DNA of 64,000 nucleotides from Desulfitobacterium metallireducens DSM 15288 (GCF_000231405.2 NZ_CP007032.1:1798001-1862000), one strand, 5' to 3'. Positions 50,840-61,205 are shown, numbered from the stretch's first letter. Numbers and translations are program-made. Notes: generated by a model from the sequence alone, not told the origin.

Positions 50840-52129
50840 CTAAAGTGTCTTAAAGACTGTCCGAGCTTGTTCTAGGGTAAAATCAAGATCAGCATCCGTG
50901 TGAGCAAGCGAAAGAAAAACAGCCTCAAATTGACTTGGAGCAAGATAAACGCCACGCTCCAGCATACCTCGAAAATACGTTGCAAACTGTTCGACATTTG
51001 AGGTGCAGGCACTCGCAAAATCTTTGACGGGTTGGTCTGTGAAGAAAGGACAGAACATTGCCCCAATGGAATTGACCCATACCGGCAAGCCCTTTTCTTC
51101 CGCAATTTTTGATAGTCCTTTGGCTAAATAAGACGTTTTCCGTTCGAGTTCTTTATAAACGCCAGGTTTTTGCAATAGCTTCAACGTTGTTAAACCGGCC
51201 GCCATCGCCAGTGGATTCCCGGAAAGAGTTCCAGCCTGGTAAATAGGACCATTTGGTGCTACCTGATCCATGTACTCTTTCTTGCCCCCAAAAGCTCCGA
51301 CCGGAAGACCTCCCCCGATGATCTTGCCCAGACAAGTCAGATCTGGATCTATGCCGAATCGACCTTGAGCTCCACCATAACTAACACGAAAACCTGTCAT
51401 GACTTCATCCAAGATCAATAAGGCTCCATATTGACGAGTGACTTCCCGGAGGCCTTCCAAAAAACCGGGTTCAGGCAGAACAACTCCCATGTTTCCGGCT
51501 ACAGGCTCCACAATAACCCCGGCAATGTCTTCTCCCACTTCGCGGAAAAGCGCTTTAACTCCTTCTAAATCGTTATATTGGGCAACGAGTGTAGTCGAGG
51601 CTGTCGCGTTTGGAACCCCAGGTGAAGTCGGAACTCCGAAGGTTAAGGCTCCACTCCCTGCTTTAATCAGCAACGAATCAGAATGTCCATGATAACAGCC
51701 TTCAAATTTAACAATCTTATTACGTCTCGTAACGCCCCGTGCTACGCGCAACGCGCTCATTGTCGCTTCAGTACCTGAATTGACCATCCGAACTTTCTCC
51801 ATTGATGGATAAGCTTTGAGAACTTCTTCTGCTAATTCGGACTCAAGCTCTGTTGGGGCACCGTAACTCGTTCCCCGTTCTGCTGTCTGCTTTATCACTT
51901 CAACGACTTGCGGATGAGCATGTCCCAAAATCAAGGGTCCCCAGGAACCTACGTAATCAATATAGGTATTGCCATCAATATCCCAAAGATGCGCTCCTTC
52001 GCCTCTATCTATAAAAACGGGATCTCTGCCTACAGAACGATAAGCACGTACTGGAGAATTTACGCCCCCAGGAATAACCTCTTTGGCCCGTTCAAAGGCT
52101 CGACTACTCCGTCCATCTTGAAAACTCAA
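50840..52129 (-). CDS. hemL: Glutamate-1-semialdehyde 2,1-aminomutase HemL (429 aa)
   Basis: A fold-type I PLP enzyme with [12 protein letters not shown] near the start, [38 protein letters not shown] and the PLP lysine in [17 protein letters not shown]. It makes 5-aminolevulinate from glutamate-1-semialdehyde, the second step of the C5 pathway. The start is a TTG at 52129 with GGAGGT 7 nt before. It follows ahbAB by 28 nt. Confidence 0.96.
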   Translation of the reverse strand: MSFQDGRSSRAFERAKEVIPGGVNSPVRAYRSVGRDPVFIDRGEGAHLWDIDGNTYIDYVGSWGPLILGHAHPQVVEVIKQTAERGTSYGAPTELESELAEEVLKAYPSMEKVRMVNSGTEATMSALRVARGVTRRNKIVKFEGCYHGHSDSLLIKAGSGALTFGVPTSPGVPNATASTTLVAQYNDLEGVKALFREVGEDIAGVIVEPVAGNMGVVLPEPGFLEGLREVTRQYGALLILDEVMTGFRVSYGGAQGRFGIDPDLTCLGKIIGGGLPVGAFGGKKEYMDQVAPNGPIYQAGTLSGNPLAMAAGLTTLKLLQKPGVYKELERKTSYLAKGLSKIAEEKGLPVWVNSIGAMFCPFFTDQPVKDFASACTSNVEQFATYFRGMLERGVYLAPSQFEAVFLSLAHTDADLDFTLEQARTVFKTL

Positions 52130-52157
52130 ACGTAAGACCTCCTATCGCTATCGTTAT

Positions 52158-53168
52158 TTAATCTATTGCTGCTTCTACAAAGTATTTCATGCTACTCTTC
52201 TTAAGTTCAGCTTGACTAAAGAGCATTCGATAATCTTCAACCCCTGTGGCCTGCGCTATGCGCTCCATAACATTCTGACAGTCCTCAACTGAACGACCAT
52301 GAATCATGGTAAAGAGTGTATACGGCCAATCAGGAAGCGTTGGACGCTGATAACAATGGCTCACTTCCCGAAACTCCGCCATTTTCGCTCCGATTTCTTC
52401 CGCGTGATCTTCAGCCACTGGCCAGACTCCCATCGCATTGGCCGTAAACCCCGCCTTTTGGTGCCGCAAAACAACGCCAAAACGACGAATCAAGCCTCTT
52501 TCTAGCATGCTCTGAGTGAGATCTAGAACTTCCCTTTCCGTCCATTTTAAGGCTTTGGCAAGCTCAGCGAAAGGGGTTAGAGAATAGGGCAAATCACCCT
52601 GGACCAGACGAATAAGCGCTTTGTCACGCTCCGTAATCTCAATGGTTTCTGCTTGACTGCTTTCCCAGGCTCCAGGAGCTTTAGAGGAACTAATTGCTGT
52701 ATCACTATCTGAGTCATCTTCTTTAAAATTAAAATCAACACTAATTTTAAAGAGGCGGATTGCAGGCAATGAATAGACCTCATCTGATCCCGCAATCTGG
52801 CGCACTTTATCGAGTATCTTCTCAACTTCAGCTTTAGTTGAAGCAATAATGGTGAACCACATATTATATTGATGAGGGCGTAAATAATTATGCGTTACAC
52901 CCGGTATTCCGTTGAGATATTCTGCTACTTCGGAGATTTTAGCCTCAGGGACTTTTCCTGCACATAATGTACTGTGATACCCTAAACGATGGGAATCAAA
53001 CACACCTCCTAAGCGCCGAATAATCCCTTCTTCTCGGAGTCTGATAATGCTTTGCCAAGCTTCTTCTTCAGAAACTCCGGCAAGCTCACCAAGGGTTTGA
53101 TAAGGGTGGGAAGTGACCGGGAAAGCAGTCTGGACGGTATTTAGCAATATCCGTTCGACAGTATCCAA
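52158..53168 (-). CDS. ahbAB: Fused siroheme decarboxylase AhbA-AhbB (336 aa)
   Basis: Two Lrp/AsnC-like units are joined in tandem, each with an HTH-like part followed by a ligand domain. The first has LGELAGVSEEEAWQSIIRL and HNYLRPHQYNMWFTI; the second has FAELAKALKWTEREVLDL and HCYQRPTLPDWPYTLF. AhbA and AhbB together decarboxylate siroheme to 12,18-didecarboxysiroheme; here one chain holds both. A TTG at 53168, one base past the ahbD stop, follows AAGGGGG and is the likely start; an ATG at 53312 would lie deep within ahbD. These domains are enzymes, not DNA-binding regulators. Confidence 0.88.
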   Translation of the reverse strand: MDTVERILLNTVQTAFPVTSHPYQTLGELAGVSEEEAWQSIIRLREEGIIRRLGGVFDSHRLGYHSTLCAGKVPEAKISEVAEYLNGIPGVTHNYLRPHQYNMWFTIIASTKAEVEKILDKVRQIAGSDEVYSLPAIRLFKISVDFNFKEDDSDSDTAISSSKAPGAWESSQAETIEITERDKALIRLVQGDLPYSLTPFAELAKALKWTEREVLDLTQSMLERGLIRRFGVVLRHQKAGFTANAMGVWPVAEDHAEEIGAKMAEFREVSHCYQRPTLPDWPYTLFTMIHGRSVEDCQNVMERIAQATGVEDYRMLFSQAELKKSSMKYFVEAAID

Positions 53169-53169
53169 G

Positions 53170-54168
53170 TTACTTAACCCCCTTCCGTCCTTGGTATAGG
53201 CACCAGGGCTCCTCTGCCATATAATCTCCATTTTCATAGAACGCAGCTCGAGCACGACAGCCTCCGCAAATCTTTTTGTATTCGCAGGTACCGCACCCCC
53301 CCTTGTAATCAAGCGTTCTTAGCTCTTTCAGAACAGGATTATTCTTCCAGATCTCATCAAACGGTGTTTCTCGAACATCCCCGAGAGGAATATTTAAATA
53401 AGCACAAGGTTGAACCTGGCCTTTGGGGCTAATGATACAGTACGACGTACCCGCTAAGCACCCCCGTCCAAAGCGTAGATTCAATCCCATTTGTTTCGCA
53501 ATCCGCATAAATTGGGGAGCACACGTCGGTTTTAGCTCAATATCCACGGTTTGTTGTTTTTTCATAATGCGGGTTAATACATTTTCGTACTCTTCCGCGC
53601 GTAGTGATTCTTCCTCGATCGAAACCGCGCGACCCGTTGGGACAAGGAAGAAGAAATGGTGGGCTACAGCGCCTTCGCTTACTGCAAAATCGGTAATATC
53701 TTCAAGCTCATGCTGATTCCAATCCATGACCGTGGTATGGATCTGAAACGGAAGACCCACTTCACGGCAATTTCGCATACCTTGAACGGCGCCTTCCCAG
53801 GCTCCGGGGTATTTACGAAACTGGTTATGCTTTTCAATATCCAAAGAATCAAGGGAAATTCCCATTCCCATGGCACCTGCTTCTTTAAGACGGCGAGCCA
53901 TATCTAACGTAATGAGTGTGCCATTTGTTCCAAAAACGGGTCTCAATCCTAAAGAGGTGGCATAAGCAACCAGCTCCACAATGTCTGGTCTAATCAACGG
54001 TTCACCACCGCTAAAGATCATAATTTTAAAACCTGCTTTAGCAATCTGTTCCAATAGCGTTTTTGCTTGTGAAGTACTCAGTTCATCCTCAGCCTTAGCG
54101 CCAGCATCTCGGTAACAATGATCACAATACATATTACAAGCATTTGTTGTATTCCAGGAAACGATCAT
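53170..54168 (-). CDS. ahbD: Radical SAM heme synthase AhbD-like (332 aa)
   Basis: The radical SAM cluster motif is CNMYCDHC (CX3CX2C) near residue 11-18, with GGEP in FSGGEPLIRPD. The C-terminal SPASM-like part has CLAGTSYC, QPCAYL and a dense CGTCEYKKICGGC, enough for an auxiliary [4Fe-4S] cluster. AhbD decarboxylates two propionates of Fe-coproporphyrin III to give heme b. NirJ-type names are also used for this group. I start at the ATG at 54168 (GAGGAG); an upstream ATG overlaps hemB by 65 nt. Assignment against AhbC rests on length and on the auxiliary Cys cluster. Confidence 0.83.
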   Translation of the reverse strand: MIVSWNTTNACNMYCDHCYRDAGAKAEDELSTSQAKTLLEQIAKAGFKIMIFSGGEPLIRPDIVELVAYATSLGLRPVFGTNGTLITLDMARRLKEAGAMGMGISLDSLDIEKHNQFRKYPGAWEGAVQGMRNCREVGLPFQIHTTVMDWNQHELEDITDFAVSEGAVAHHFFFLVPTGRAVSIEEESLRAEEYENVLTRIMKKQQTVDIELKPTCAPQFMRIAKQMGLNLRFGRGCLAGTSYCIISPKGQVQPCAYLNIPLGDVRETPFDEIWKNNPVLKELRTLDYKGGCGTCEYKKICGGCRARAAFYENGDYMAEEPWCLYQGRKGVK

Positions 54169-54187
54169 CTTACTCTCCTCTTTTCTC

Positions 54188-55159
54188 TCATTTTTGCAAC
54201 CAGCGAGCCACATCCAAAGCGTGATAGGTGATAATAAGATCGGCTCCTGCACGTTTCATACTGACTAATGATTCCATGACGATTCGTTCTTCATCAATCC
54301 ACCCCTGAGCTGAGGCAGCCTTAACCATCGAATATTCGCCGCTGACATTATAGGCCACAACAGGAACACCAAAACGTTGTTTGGTACGATAGGTAATATC
54401 ACCGTAAGCCAACGCTGGCTTTACAATAATAAGATCCGCTCCTTCTTCAATATCTAAGGCTGTTTCAAGCATTGCCTCATTGCCATTCGGCGGATCCATT
54501 TGATAAGTGCGACGATCTCCAAACTGTGGTGTAGATCCTGCCGCTTCACGGAAGGGTCCATAAAAACCTGAGGCGAATTTTGCAGAATATGCCATCACAG
54601 GGATGTTCGTAAAGCCCGCTTGATCGAGTCCTTGGCGAAGTGCTCCAACACGACCATCCATCATATCTGACGGGGCAACCATATCAGCACCCGCTTGGGC
54701 ATGAGATATCGCCGTTTGGGTCAAAAGGTCCAAGGTTGGATCGTTCAGAATTTGACCGTCCATAATTAGCCCACAATGCCCATGATCGGTATACTCACAC
54801 AAGCAAACATCGGTAATTACATATAGATCAGGGTAATATTTTTTTGCAACCCGAACAGCTTCTTGAACGATACCATGTTCGTGATAGGCACCCGTACCGA
54901 CCGCATCTTTCGATTCCGGAATTCCAAAAAGCAAAATCGCTGGAACACCTAAGTCTACTACTTCTTTCAAAGCGTCAACAAAAAGATCTAACGAGTATTG
55001 ATATACTCCCGGCATCGAAGGAATTTCATTTTTAGTATTCTCCCCATAGATTACAAACATGGGGTAAATCAAGTCATCAACACGTACATGATTCTCACGA
55101 ACCATATTACGAATAGCAGCATTGGCCCGTAACCGACGCGGGCGATGTTTAAGTTCCAT
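54188..55159 (-). CDS. hemB: 5-Aminolevulinate dehydratase (porphobilinogen synthase) HemB (323 aa)
   Basis: Zinc-type metal site [14 protein letters not shown], the first active-site lysine in [16 protein letters not shown], and the Schiff-base lysine in [10 protein letters not shown]. It joins two 5-aminolevulinates into porphobilinogen. Length is normal. GGAGG precedes the ATG. It follows a GC-rich structured intergenic stretch of about 390 nt that interrupts the otherwise tight operon. Confidence 0.97.
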   Translation of the reverse strand: MELKHRPRRLRANAAIRNMVRENHVRVDDLIYPMFVIYGENTKNEIPSMPGVYQYSLDLFVDALKEVVDLGVPAILLFGIPESKDAVGTGAYHEHGIVQEAVRVAKKYYPDLYVITDVCLCEYTDHGHCGLIMDGQILNDPTLDLLTQTAISHAQAGADMVAPSDMMDGRVGALRQGLDQAGFTNIPVMAYSAKFASGFYGPFREAAGSTPQFGDRRTYQMDPPNGNEAMLETALDIEEGADLIIVKPALAYGDITYRTKQRFGVPVVAYNVSGEYSMVKAASAQGWIDEERIVMESLVSMKRAGADLIITYHALDVARWLQK

Positions 55160-55547
55160 AAGTCTACCTCCAAAATAGTTCTCCCAGAGAGCTTTTTGTT
55201 ATTCATTAAAGTCAGGCATTCAACCCTAACAAAAAGCTCTTTTAAGTCATATATCCGACAGGTCTTATTCTCGTGAGACTTCGAAGCAAGTTGCGATTAC
55301 AGTAAGCGAGGACTTTTAGCGAGCTGCTACCAAGCTTGGGCAAAACTGCCCTTGCATAGCGGGACGGGGCACAGGACGGGGCACAGGACGTGCCTAGTGC
55401 AGAGTGCGCCAAGGATGGCATAGCAACTCTGCGCGGCGAATTAGGAGGAAATCCCGTAGCTTACATCCAGCAGTTATGCCCTTAGCTTGGTCTGCGAGCG
55501 TCCGTCCGAGTGTCTGTAACGCAACTCTGCTTGCAAAAGACCTCTTT
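55160..55547. repeat. GC-rich structured intergenic element with tandem 12-bp repeats
   Basis: No gene is visible. GGACGGGGCACA occurs at 55362-55373 and 55374-55385, followed by a partial GGACGTGCC. GCAGAGT/ACTCTGC forms an inverted repeat (about 55400-55433), GGGCA/TGCCC another, and GCAACTCTGC recurs near 55425 and 55520. The base composition is much richer in G/C than neighbouring genes. It could be an inserted non-autonomous repeat element or a structured RNA. Confidence 0.55.
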
Positions 55548-56720
55548 CTATAGCCCTATTTCCTCATCCGTCAAATAACATGCCGGATCTGACTCCCAGA
55601 AGTTACCGGTTACTGCTTCCGCACGGGTTCGGAAATTCCCATTACAGATATCGAGGTATTGACATTTCGAACAACGTCCTTTAAGCAAAGGTTGACGGTC
55701 TTTCATGCCTGCAAGGATAGGATTGGATAGATCGGTCCAGATATCTCCGAACTTTCTTTCCCGAACATTACCAAACGAAATATGTTGCGTAAATTGGTCT
55801 GGGTGGACATAGCCCATTGGATCAACTTCAGAAAATGCAATTCCGGAACGGTTTCCACCATTAAGACCAATCAAACGTTTAATATCAGCCGCTTTCTCTG
55901 GGTCCTCTTTTAAGGTGCGAAGATAAAGATATACGCCATCGCAATGATTATCAACCGTCAGAATTTCTTTTTTAAGACCACGATTTTCAAAATCGATCGT
56001 GCGACGAACAATGGTCTCCATCGCTTGACGCGATTCCTCTGGGCTTACATCTTGAGCAATCATTTGGTTCCCCCGGCCGGAATAGACGAGATGGTAAAAA
56101 CAAACACGATTGATATTATTTTCTTCAATAAAATCGAAGATATTATCTAACTCTTTTAAATTATGGCTGTTAATCGTAAAACGAAGACCCACTCTTTGAT
56201 CAACCGCAACGCAGTTTTGAATCCCTTCCATGGCCTTTTGGAAGGCTCCCTCTTTCCCTCTAAATTCGTCATTCACTTCACGTAAGCCGTCAAGGGAAAT
56301 ACCAACATAACCTACGCCAATATCTTTAATCTTTTGCGCTACTTCCCGAGTGATCAGTGTTCCATTCGTAGATAACGTGGGACGAATTCCTTTGGAAACA
56401 GTATAAGCGGCAAGCTCAAAAAAATCGGGACGAATCAAAGGTTCCCCGCCTGAAAAGAGAAGCACAGGTACTCTAAATTCAGCAAGATCATCAATAAAAC
56501 GCTTTGCTTCTTCAGTCGTTAGCTCTCCTTCGTATTTTTGAGCATCAGATTCCATATAACAATGTTTACATTTTAAATTACAAGTACGAGTCGAATTCCA
56601 AACGACAACTGGACCGCTTCCTATCGTCGTCCCGTTTTTTGCTCCTTTTGAGTCAGCACTATAACGGAGTGAATCTCCGAAGTATTCCGTATTAAACAAT
56701 AATTTTGTGACACTAATCAT
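55548..56720 (-). CDS. ahbC: Radical SAM 12,18-didecarboxysiroheme deacetylase AhbC-like (390 aa)
   Basis: The radical SAM motif is CNLKCKHC in STRTCNLKCKHCYME, with FSGGEPLIRPD after it. The C-terminal SPASM-like region has CSKCQYLDICNGNFRTRAEAV. Length and the long N-terminal lead (ISVTKLLFNTEYFGD) fit AhbC/NirJ proteins, which remove acetate side chains from didecarboxysiroheme to give Fe-coproporphyrin III. It begins 2 nt after cobA-hemD ends, with GGAGGG inside that gene. NirJ of heme d1 synthesis is the main alternative, but no other nir gene is present. Confidence 0.83.
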   Translation of the reverse strand: MISVTKLLFNTEYFGDSLRYSADSKGAKNGTTIGSGPVVVWNSTRTCNLKCKHCYMESDAQKYEGELTTEEAKRFIDDLAEFRVPVLLFSGGEPLIRPDFFELAAYTVSKGIRPTLSTNGTLITREVAQKIKDIGVGYVGISLDGLREVNDEFRGKEGAFQKAMEGIQNCVAVDQRVGLRFTINSHNLKELDNIFDFIEENNINRVCFYHLVYSGRGNQMIAQDVSPEESRQAMETIVRRTIDFENRGLKKEILTVDNHCDGVYLYLRTLKEDPEKAADIKRLIGLNGGNRSGIAFSEVDPMGYVHPDQFTQHISFGNVRERKFGDIWTDLSNPILAGMKDRQPLLKGRCSKCQYLDICNGNFRTRAEAVTGNFWESDPACYLTDEEIGL

Positions 56721-56722
56721 TA

Positions 56723-58228
56723 TTAACCCTCCACCAAGGCTTGAACTAGCCCTGTAATTGTATATTTTTCTGCTTCACGATGAATGGTCAAGCCGAGCTC
56801 ACGTGCCGTTGTACTGGTAATCGGCCCGATCGAAAAGAGCTTAACCCCTTCAAGCAAAGTGAGGTCTCCATCAAGAATTTGCAAAAAGTTACGAACAGTA
56901 GAAGAACTTGTAAACGTTACAGCATGAATCATATGATCGCTTAATAATGCTTTTAATTCTTCTTTATCGGCCTGTCCTACTATTGTTCTATAGGCTGGAA
57001 CATCCCAGACATCCGCACCCAAAGCTTTTAGGGACTCTGGCAAAATATCCCTCGCCTCTTCTGCACGAGCAAGGAGCACGCTTTGTCCGGGGAGGACTCG
57101 ACTGGCAAGCCCTTCAATAATTTTTTCTGCGCGATATTCTTCAGGTACGAAGGAAACCCGTAAGCCACGCTTCTCTAAAGAGGCTTGTGTTGCAGGGCCT
57201 ATCGCCACAAGTTCAATTCCGGCTAAATCACGAACATCTTTTCCTTGATCGTTAAGCACTTTAAAAAACGCTTCAACTCCATTAACGCTTGTGAAAACCA
57301 ACCAATTAAAACGTTTGAGTTGCTGAATGGCTTGGATAAGTTTTTGAGGTTCACTCGCCGGTGCAAGTTCAATAGCTGGGAATTCCCAAGGCTCTCCACC
57401 CAAATCTTCAATCGCTTGGGATAACACACTGGCTTGATGACGTGCTCGAGTAACCACAATGCGTTGTCCAAAAAGAGCTTTCTTTTCAAACCATTGGATC
57501 TTTTCGCGGAGACTTACCACTTCGCCAACAATAATAATCGATGGATTGCTAAATTCCTCTTGCTCTGCGCGTTCTTTAATATTTTGTAATTCTCCAACCA
57601 GCGTTCTTTGTTCTGGTCGGGTTCCCCATTGAATCAAAGCAACCGGAGTGGTCTTTTCTCGACCGTTTTCCATCAATTTATTAGCGATCAGGCCCAAATT
57701 TTCCATGCCCATTAAGAAAATTAAGGTACCATGAGAGTTTGCGATGTGTTCCCAAGGAATTGCTGAGTTGTTCTTGGTTGGATCCTCATGACCCGTAATG
57801 ACAGCAAAAGAAGAGGTTAAGTCCCGATGGGTCACCGGAATTCCGGCATATGCGGGAACAGAAATAGCTGAGGTCACACCTGGAACGATTTCGAAAGGAA
57901 CACTAGCATTAAGCAATGCTTCAGCTTCTTCTCCACCCCGTCCAAAAACGAACGGATCTCCCCCTTTAAGGCGAGTCACGATTTTTCCTTCGAGTCCTTT
58001 TTTAACTAAGACCTCATTGATTTCTTCCTGGCGAAGAGTATGCCGATCCGGAGATTTCCCAACATAAATCATTTCACATTCAGGATTTGCTAAGGTAAGT
58101 AAACGTCGAGAAGCTAAGCGATCATAGACGAGAACCTCTGCTTTCGCAATGCACTCGGCCCCTTTGACGGTAATTAACTTCGGATCTCCCGGACCTGCTC
58201 CGACTAAATAAACGTATCCTGTGTCCAA
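56723..58228 (-). CDS. cobA-hemD: Fused uroporphyrinogen-III methyltransferase and synthase CobA-HemD (501 aa)
   Basis: Residues 1-245 are SUMT: VGAGPGDPKLITVKG, LVYDRLAS, RLKGGDPFVFGRGGEEAEAL and TLIFLMGM. Residues about 255-501 are HemD (VVTRARHQASVLSQ, FTSVNGVEAFF, FTSSSTVRNFL). One protein thus closes the uroporphyrinogen-III ring and methylates it to precorrin-2, sending flux toward siroheme. The fusion is common in Firmicutes. The start is a TTG at 58228. Confidence 0.95.
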   Translation of the reverse strand: MDTGYVYLVGAGPGDPKLITVKGAECIAKAEVLVYDRLASRRLLTLANPECEMIYVGKSPDRHTLRQEEINEVLVKKGLEGKIVTRLKGGDPFVFGRGGEEAEALLNASVPFEIVPGVTSAISVPAYAGIPVTHRDLTSSFAVITGHEDPTKNNSAIPWEHIANSHGTLIFLMGMENLGLIANKLMENGREKTTPVALIQWGTRPEQRTLVGELQNIKERAEQEEFSNPSIIIVGEVVSLREKIQWFEKKALFGQRIVVTRARHQASVLSQAIEDLGGEPWEFPAIELAPASEPQKLIQAIQQLKRFNWLVFTSVNGVEAFFKVLNDQGKDVRDLAGIELVAIGPATQASLEKRGLRVSFVPEEYRAEKIIEGLASRVLPGQSVLLARAEEARDILPESLKALGADVWDVPAYRTIVGQADKEELKALLSDHMIHAVTFTSSSTVRNFLQILDGDLTLLEGVKLFSIGPITSTTARELGLTIHREAEKYTITGLVQALVEG

Positions 58229-58255
58229 ATTCCCACACTCCGTTTCATCTCTAAT

Positions 58256-59176
58256 TTAGCTAAGAACTCTTATCTGATCAAGAATTGCCTTCGCCCCTTG
58301 AGCAATCAGTTGCTCTGCAACGTCATAGCCAATTTCTTCGGGGTTTTGCCCTTCTACTGATGCTCTAAGTAAGTGTTGGCCATCCAATGAAGCGACCATT
58401 CCCTTCAATTGGACCCTACCTTCAATGACAATTCCTAATGCTCCAATCGGGACCTGACATCCCCCTTCTAAACGACGCATAAGCGCTCTTTCTGCGCGAA
58501 CGGCTAAACTTGTTTCCTCGTGATGAAGAGGCTTCAGTAGCTCGTAAATATCCTGACGTTCGGTGCTAATCTCAATTGCAATTGAACCTTGTCCAACGGC
58601 AGAAAGCATAATATCTTCTGGAATAAGCTGAGTGATCCGTTCTTCCCAACCTAAACGCTTGACTCCTGCATAGGCTAAGACAATCCCCGCCATTGCGGAT
58701 TCCTCAAGTTTACGCCAACGGGTCTGCAAATTACCTCGTAAATCTGCAAAATTCAAATCTGCTCGATAGTGTTGTAGTTGCGCTTTGCGTCGGAGACTGC
58801 TTGTCCCAATCACAGAGCCTGGAGGAAGATCTTCAAGTCGGGTCCCATCTTTACTCAAAAATACATCTCGAGGTTCTTCGCGCTCACAAATTGCACCAAT
58901 ACTTAAACCCTCTGGCAATATAGTCGGCAAATCTTTGAGGCTATGCACAGCGAGATCAACCTCGTCGCGCAATAAGCCATTTTCAAGTTCTTTCGTAAAC
59001 AATCCTTTGTCCCCGATTTTAGCAAGAGGAACATCGAGAATCTTATCTCCTTTTGTCTTCATCGACACGAGGATAAATTGATGTTCAGGATAAATCATAC
59101 TCAGCTGTGTCTTAACCCATTCGGCCTGCCACAGGGCAAGTACGCTATCTCGTGTTCCAATTCGAATGATACTCAT
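58256..59176 (-). CDS. hemC: Hydroxymethylbilane synthase HemC (306 aa)
   Basis: [17 protein letters not shown] at the start, [31 protein letters not shown], and the dipyrromethane-cofactor cysteine in [11 protein letters not shown]. It polymerises four porphobilinogens into hydroxymethylbilane. Its ATG follows GGAGGGC at the 3' end of hemA, 1 nt after the hemA stop, so the two are tightly coupled. Confidence 0.97.
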   Translation of the reverse strand: MSIIRIGTRDSVLALWQAEWVKTQLSMIYPEHQFILVSMKTKGDKILDVPLAKIGDKGLFTKELENGLLRDEVDLAVHSLKDLPTILPEGLSIGAICEREEPRDVFLSKDGTRLEDLPPGSVIGTSSLRRKAQLQHYRADLNFADLRGNLQTRWRKLEESAMAGIVLAYAGVKRLGWEERITQLIPEDIMLSAVGQGSIAIEISTERQDIYELLKPLHHEETSLAVRAERALMRRLEGGCQVPIGALGIVIEGRVQLKGMVASLDGQHLLRASVEGQNPEEIGYDVAEQLIAQGAKAILDQIRVLS

Positions 59177-60511
59177 TTAGCCCTCCTTGGTTATTACCTG
59201 GCTTGAATTCTGGGGTACACTCCGCATTGAGCGAACTGATTCTTCATCAACATCCAAGCTAAATAAGTTCTGAAAGATTTCAGTATAAAGGTGTCCCTGG
59301 CGAGTCGTCGCAAATTCCTTTAAATTCGTGATAGGGGTATGAATCAATTGATTGACAATCGAATTTGCCATCGAGCGAATGACCTTTTCCTGTTTCTCTG
59401 TAAGTCCCCCTAATTTACTCAGTGCATGCTCAAGTTGATAGTTTTTAATTTCTTCCCCTCGATGCTGCAAGGCAACGATTGTGGGAATCGCAAAGAGAGA
59501 ATTATGCCATTTCATAAACTGGGCCATTTCTTCTTCAATAATAACTTCCGCTTTTTTCCCCGCAATTTCTCTTGCGTTTTGATGCGTATCAATGACTTCT
59601 CGCAAATCATCGATATCGTATAACGTTATCCCAAGGATTTCACTAACATCAGGGTGAATATCCCGAGGCACGGCAATATCCACAAGTAAGAGAGGTCGAT
59701 AATTTCTTTGCTCCATGACCTCTTGAATCTGTTCAGGAAGTATCACGAAATTAGTAGCTGCAGTTGCCGAAATCACAATATCGACTTTCTGCATACATTC
59801 CCCAAGCTGATCGAAGGGAACAGCTATTCCGTCAAATTCAGCAGCTAAGTTTTGGGCCCGTGCATGAGAACGGTTGGAGACCATTACCGTACTCGCGCCA
59901 TTCGCGACAAGATGTTTTGCAGTTAACGCACTCATCTCACCTGCTCCCAGAATAAGGATACTTCGTCCTGTAAGATCTCCCAAAGCTTGTTTTGCAAGCT
60001 CCACTGCAGTATATGAAATAGAGGTAGGATGCTGGTCGATTTGTGTCTCCGTCCTAACCCTCTTTCCCACAGTTAAGGCATTCTGAAAAAAGACATTGAT
60101 TACTTTATTCGTCACACCTGCTTTTACAGCCTTTTCATAAGCCTGTGCAACCTGTCCAAGGATTTGGGTCTCCCCTAAAATCATGGAATCTAAACCCGCA
60201 ACCACCCGAAATAGGTGCCGAACCGCTTCATATAGTGTATGGACGTATAAGTGTTGAAAAATGACTTGCTCTTCAAGATGAGCATGATTAACTAGAAAAC
60301 TTTTAATCGAATTGATTCCAAGATCTACATCCGTTGTTGCAGCATAGATCTCTAGCCTGTTACAAGTATTAAGTATAACTAAGCCCTCTAGACCTGGATA
60401 AGATTTAAGCTCAAGGAGTGCACTTTCAATCTGATAATGAGGGAAGCTCACCTTCTCCCGGATCTCAACTGGAGCTGTACGATGATTTAATCCAACAATG
60501 ACCGGAAACAC
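59177..60511 (-). CDS. hemA: Glutamyl-tRNA reductase HemA (444 aa)
   Basis: GLNHRTAPVEIREKV near the start and the nucleophilic C50 in ILNTCNRLEIYA; then GLDSMILGETQILGQV, the NADPH fold GAGEMSALTAKHL, and DIAVPRDIHP. It makes glutamate-1-semialdehyde from glutamyl-tRNA, the first step of the C5 pathway. The start is a GTG at 60511 with AAAGGAG. It overlaps the upstream dehydrogenase gene by 25 nt. Confidence 0.97.
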   Translation of the reverse strand: MFPVIVGLNHRTAPVEIREKVSFPHYQIESALLELKSYPGLEGLVILNTCNRLEIYAATTDVDLGINSIKSFLVNHAHLEEQVIFQHLYVHTLYEAVRHLFRVVAGLDSMILGETQILGQVAQAYEKAVKAGVTNKVINVFFQNALTVGKRVRTETQIDQHPTSISYTAVELAKQALGDLTGRSILILGAGEMSALTAKHLVANGASTVMVSNRSHARAQNLAAEFDGIAVPFDQLGECMQKVDIVISATAATNFVILPEQIQEVMEQRNYRPLLLVDIAVPRDIHPDVSEILGITLYDIDDLREVIDTHQNAREIAGKKAEVIIEEEMAQFMKWHNSLFAIPTIVALQHRGEEIKNYQLEHALSKLGGLTEKQEKVIRSMANSIVNQLIHTPITNLKEFATTRQGHLYTEIFQNLFSLDVDEESVRSMRSVPQNSSQVITKEG

Positions 60512-61125
60512 CGTTCTACCACTCCTTTCGCCTCACTAAGCCGGCCTTTTTTAATCAGTTCCAGAATTTCACCATCGGTCACTTTGGACCAAAATACGTG
60601 TTTTTGTTCTGAAGATAAACCGGACTTAACTTTCTTACGCCATTCTTTTAATAATGAAAGATAATCTTCAAATTCCTGGCCGTATTGCATTTGGAGTTGC
60701 TCTCGAATCTGTCGTGCTACAATAGGGCTACTGCCCCCTGTGGAAACAGCAATCTTCAAGTCTCCTCGTTCCATAATCGAAGGAACGATAAAAGAACATT
60801 TTTCCGGATCGTCAACAACGTTAATCAATCGCTTATTCTTTTGAGCATCGATTGAAACGTTAGCATTGACCTCATCTTTTTCTGTGCAGGAAAAAATAAT
60901 CGTGGCATCTTGGATGTCCTCAGAACTATATTCTTTATTTGCCCAAAAACAACGTTGCGAATCCACTAAGTCCTTTAACTCCATAATCAAGTCTGGAGAA
61001 ACGATATGTACAATCGCACCATGTTCTAACAAAGTTTGAACCTTACGGTATGCTACATTTCCTCCACCCACCACCAAAACAGGTTTTAATCTTAAGTCCA
61101 CAAAAATGGGGTAGTAATCTGACAT
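60487..61125 (-). CDS. Precorrin-2 dehydrogenase (SirC/CysG-N/Met8-like), 212 aa
   Basis: Rossmann fold VLVVGGGNVAYRKVQTLLEHGA, catalytic-region STGGSSPIVARQIREQLQ, and the usual length of about 200 aa. It oxidises precorrin-2 to sirohydrochlorin with NAD. The iron chelatase needed next (SirB/CbiX type) is not in the window; a Met8-like chelatase activity in this protein is possible. It is first of the heme biosynthetic genes, following ccsA. Confidence 0.9.
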   Translation of the reverse strand: MSDYYPIFVDLRLKPVLVVGGGNVAYRKVQTLLEHGAIVHIVSPDLIMELKDLVDSQRCFWANKEYSSEDIQDATIIFSCTEKDEVNANVSIDAQKNKRLINVVDDPEKCSFIVPSIMERGDLKIAVSTGGSSPIVARQIREQLQMQYGQEFEDYLSLLKEWRKKVKSGLSSEQKHVFWSKVTDGEILELIKKGRLSEAKGVVERCFRSLLD

Positions 61126-61205
61126 GTACTTAGCACCTTCTTTTAATCACTCACACAATAATTCGACAATTGACCTAAGACTTCCCCCTTTCTAACCGAG
61201 TTTTC

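Noticed and set aside
52158-53168. Annotation as an Lrp/AsnC transcription regulator
   Set aside because: The tandem arrangement and position between ahbD and hemL fit the siroheme decarboxylase AhbAB, whose folds resemble Lrp.
53170-56720. Heme d1 (cytochrome cd1) synthesis because of NirJ-like proteins
   Set aside because: No nirS, nirF or nirN is present; the gene set matches the alternative heme b route.
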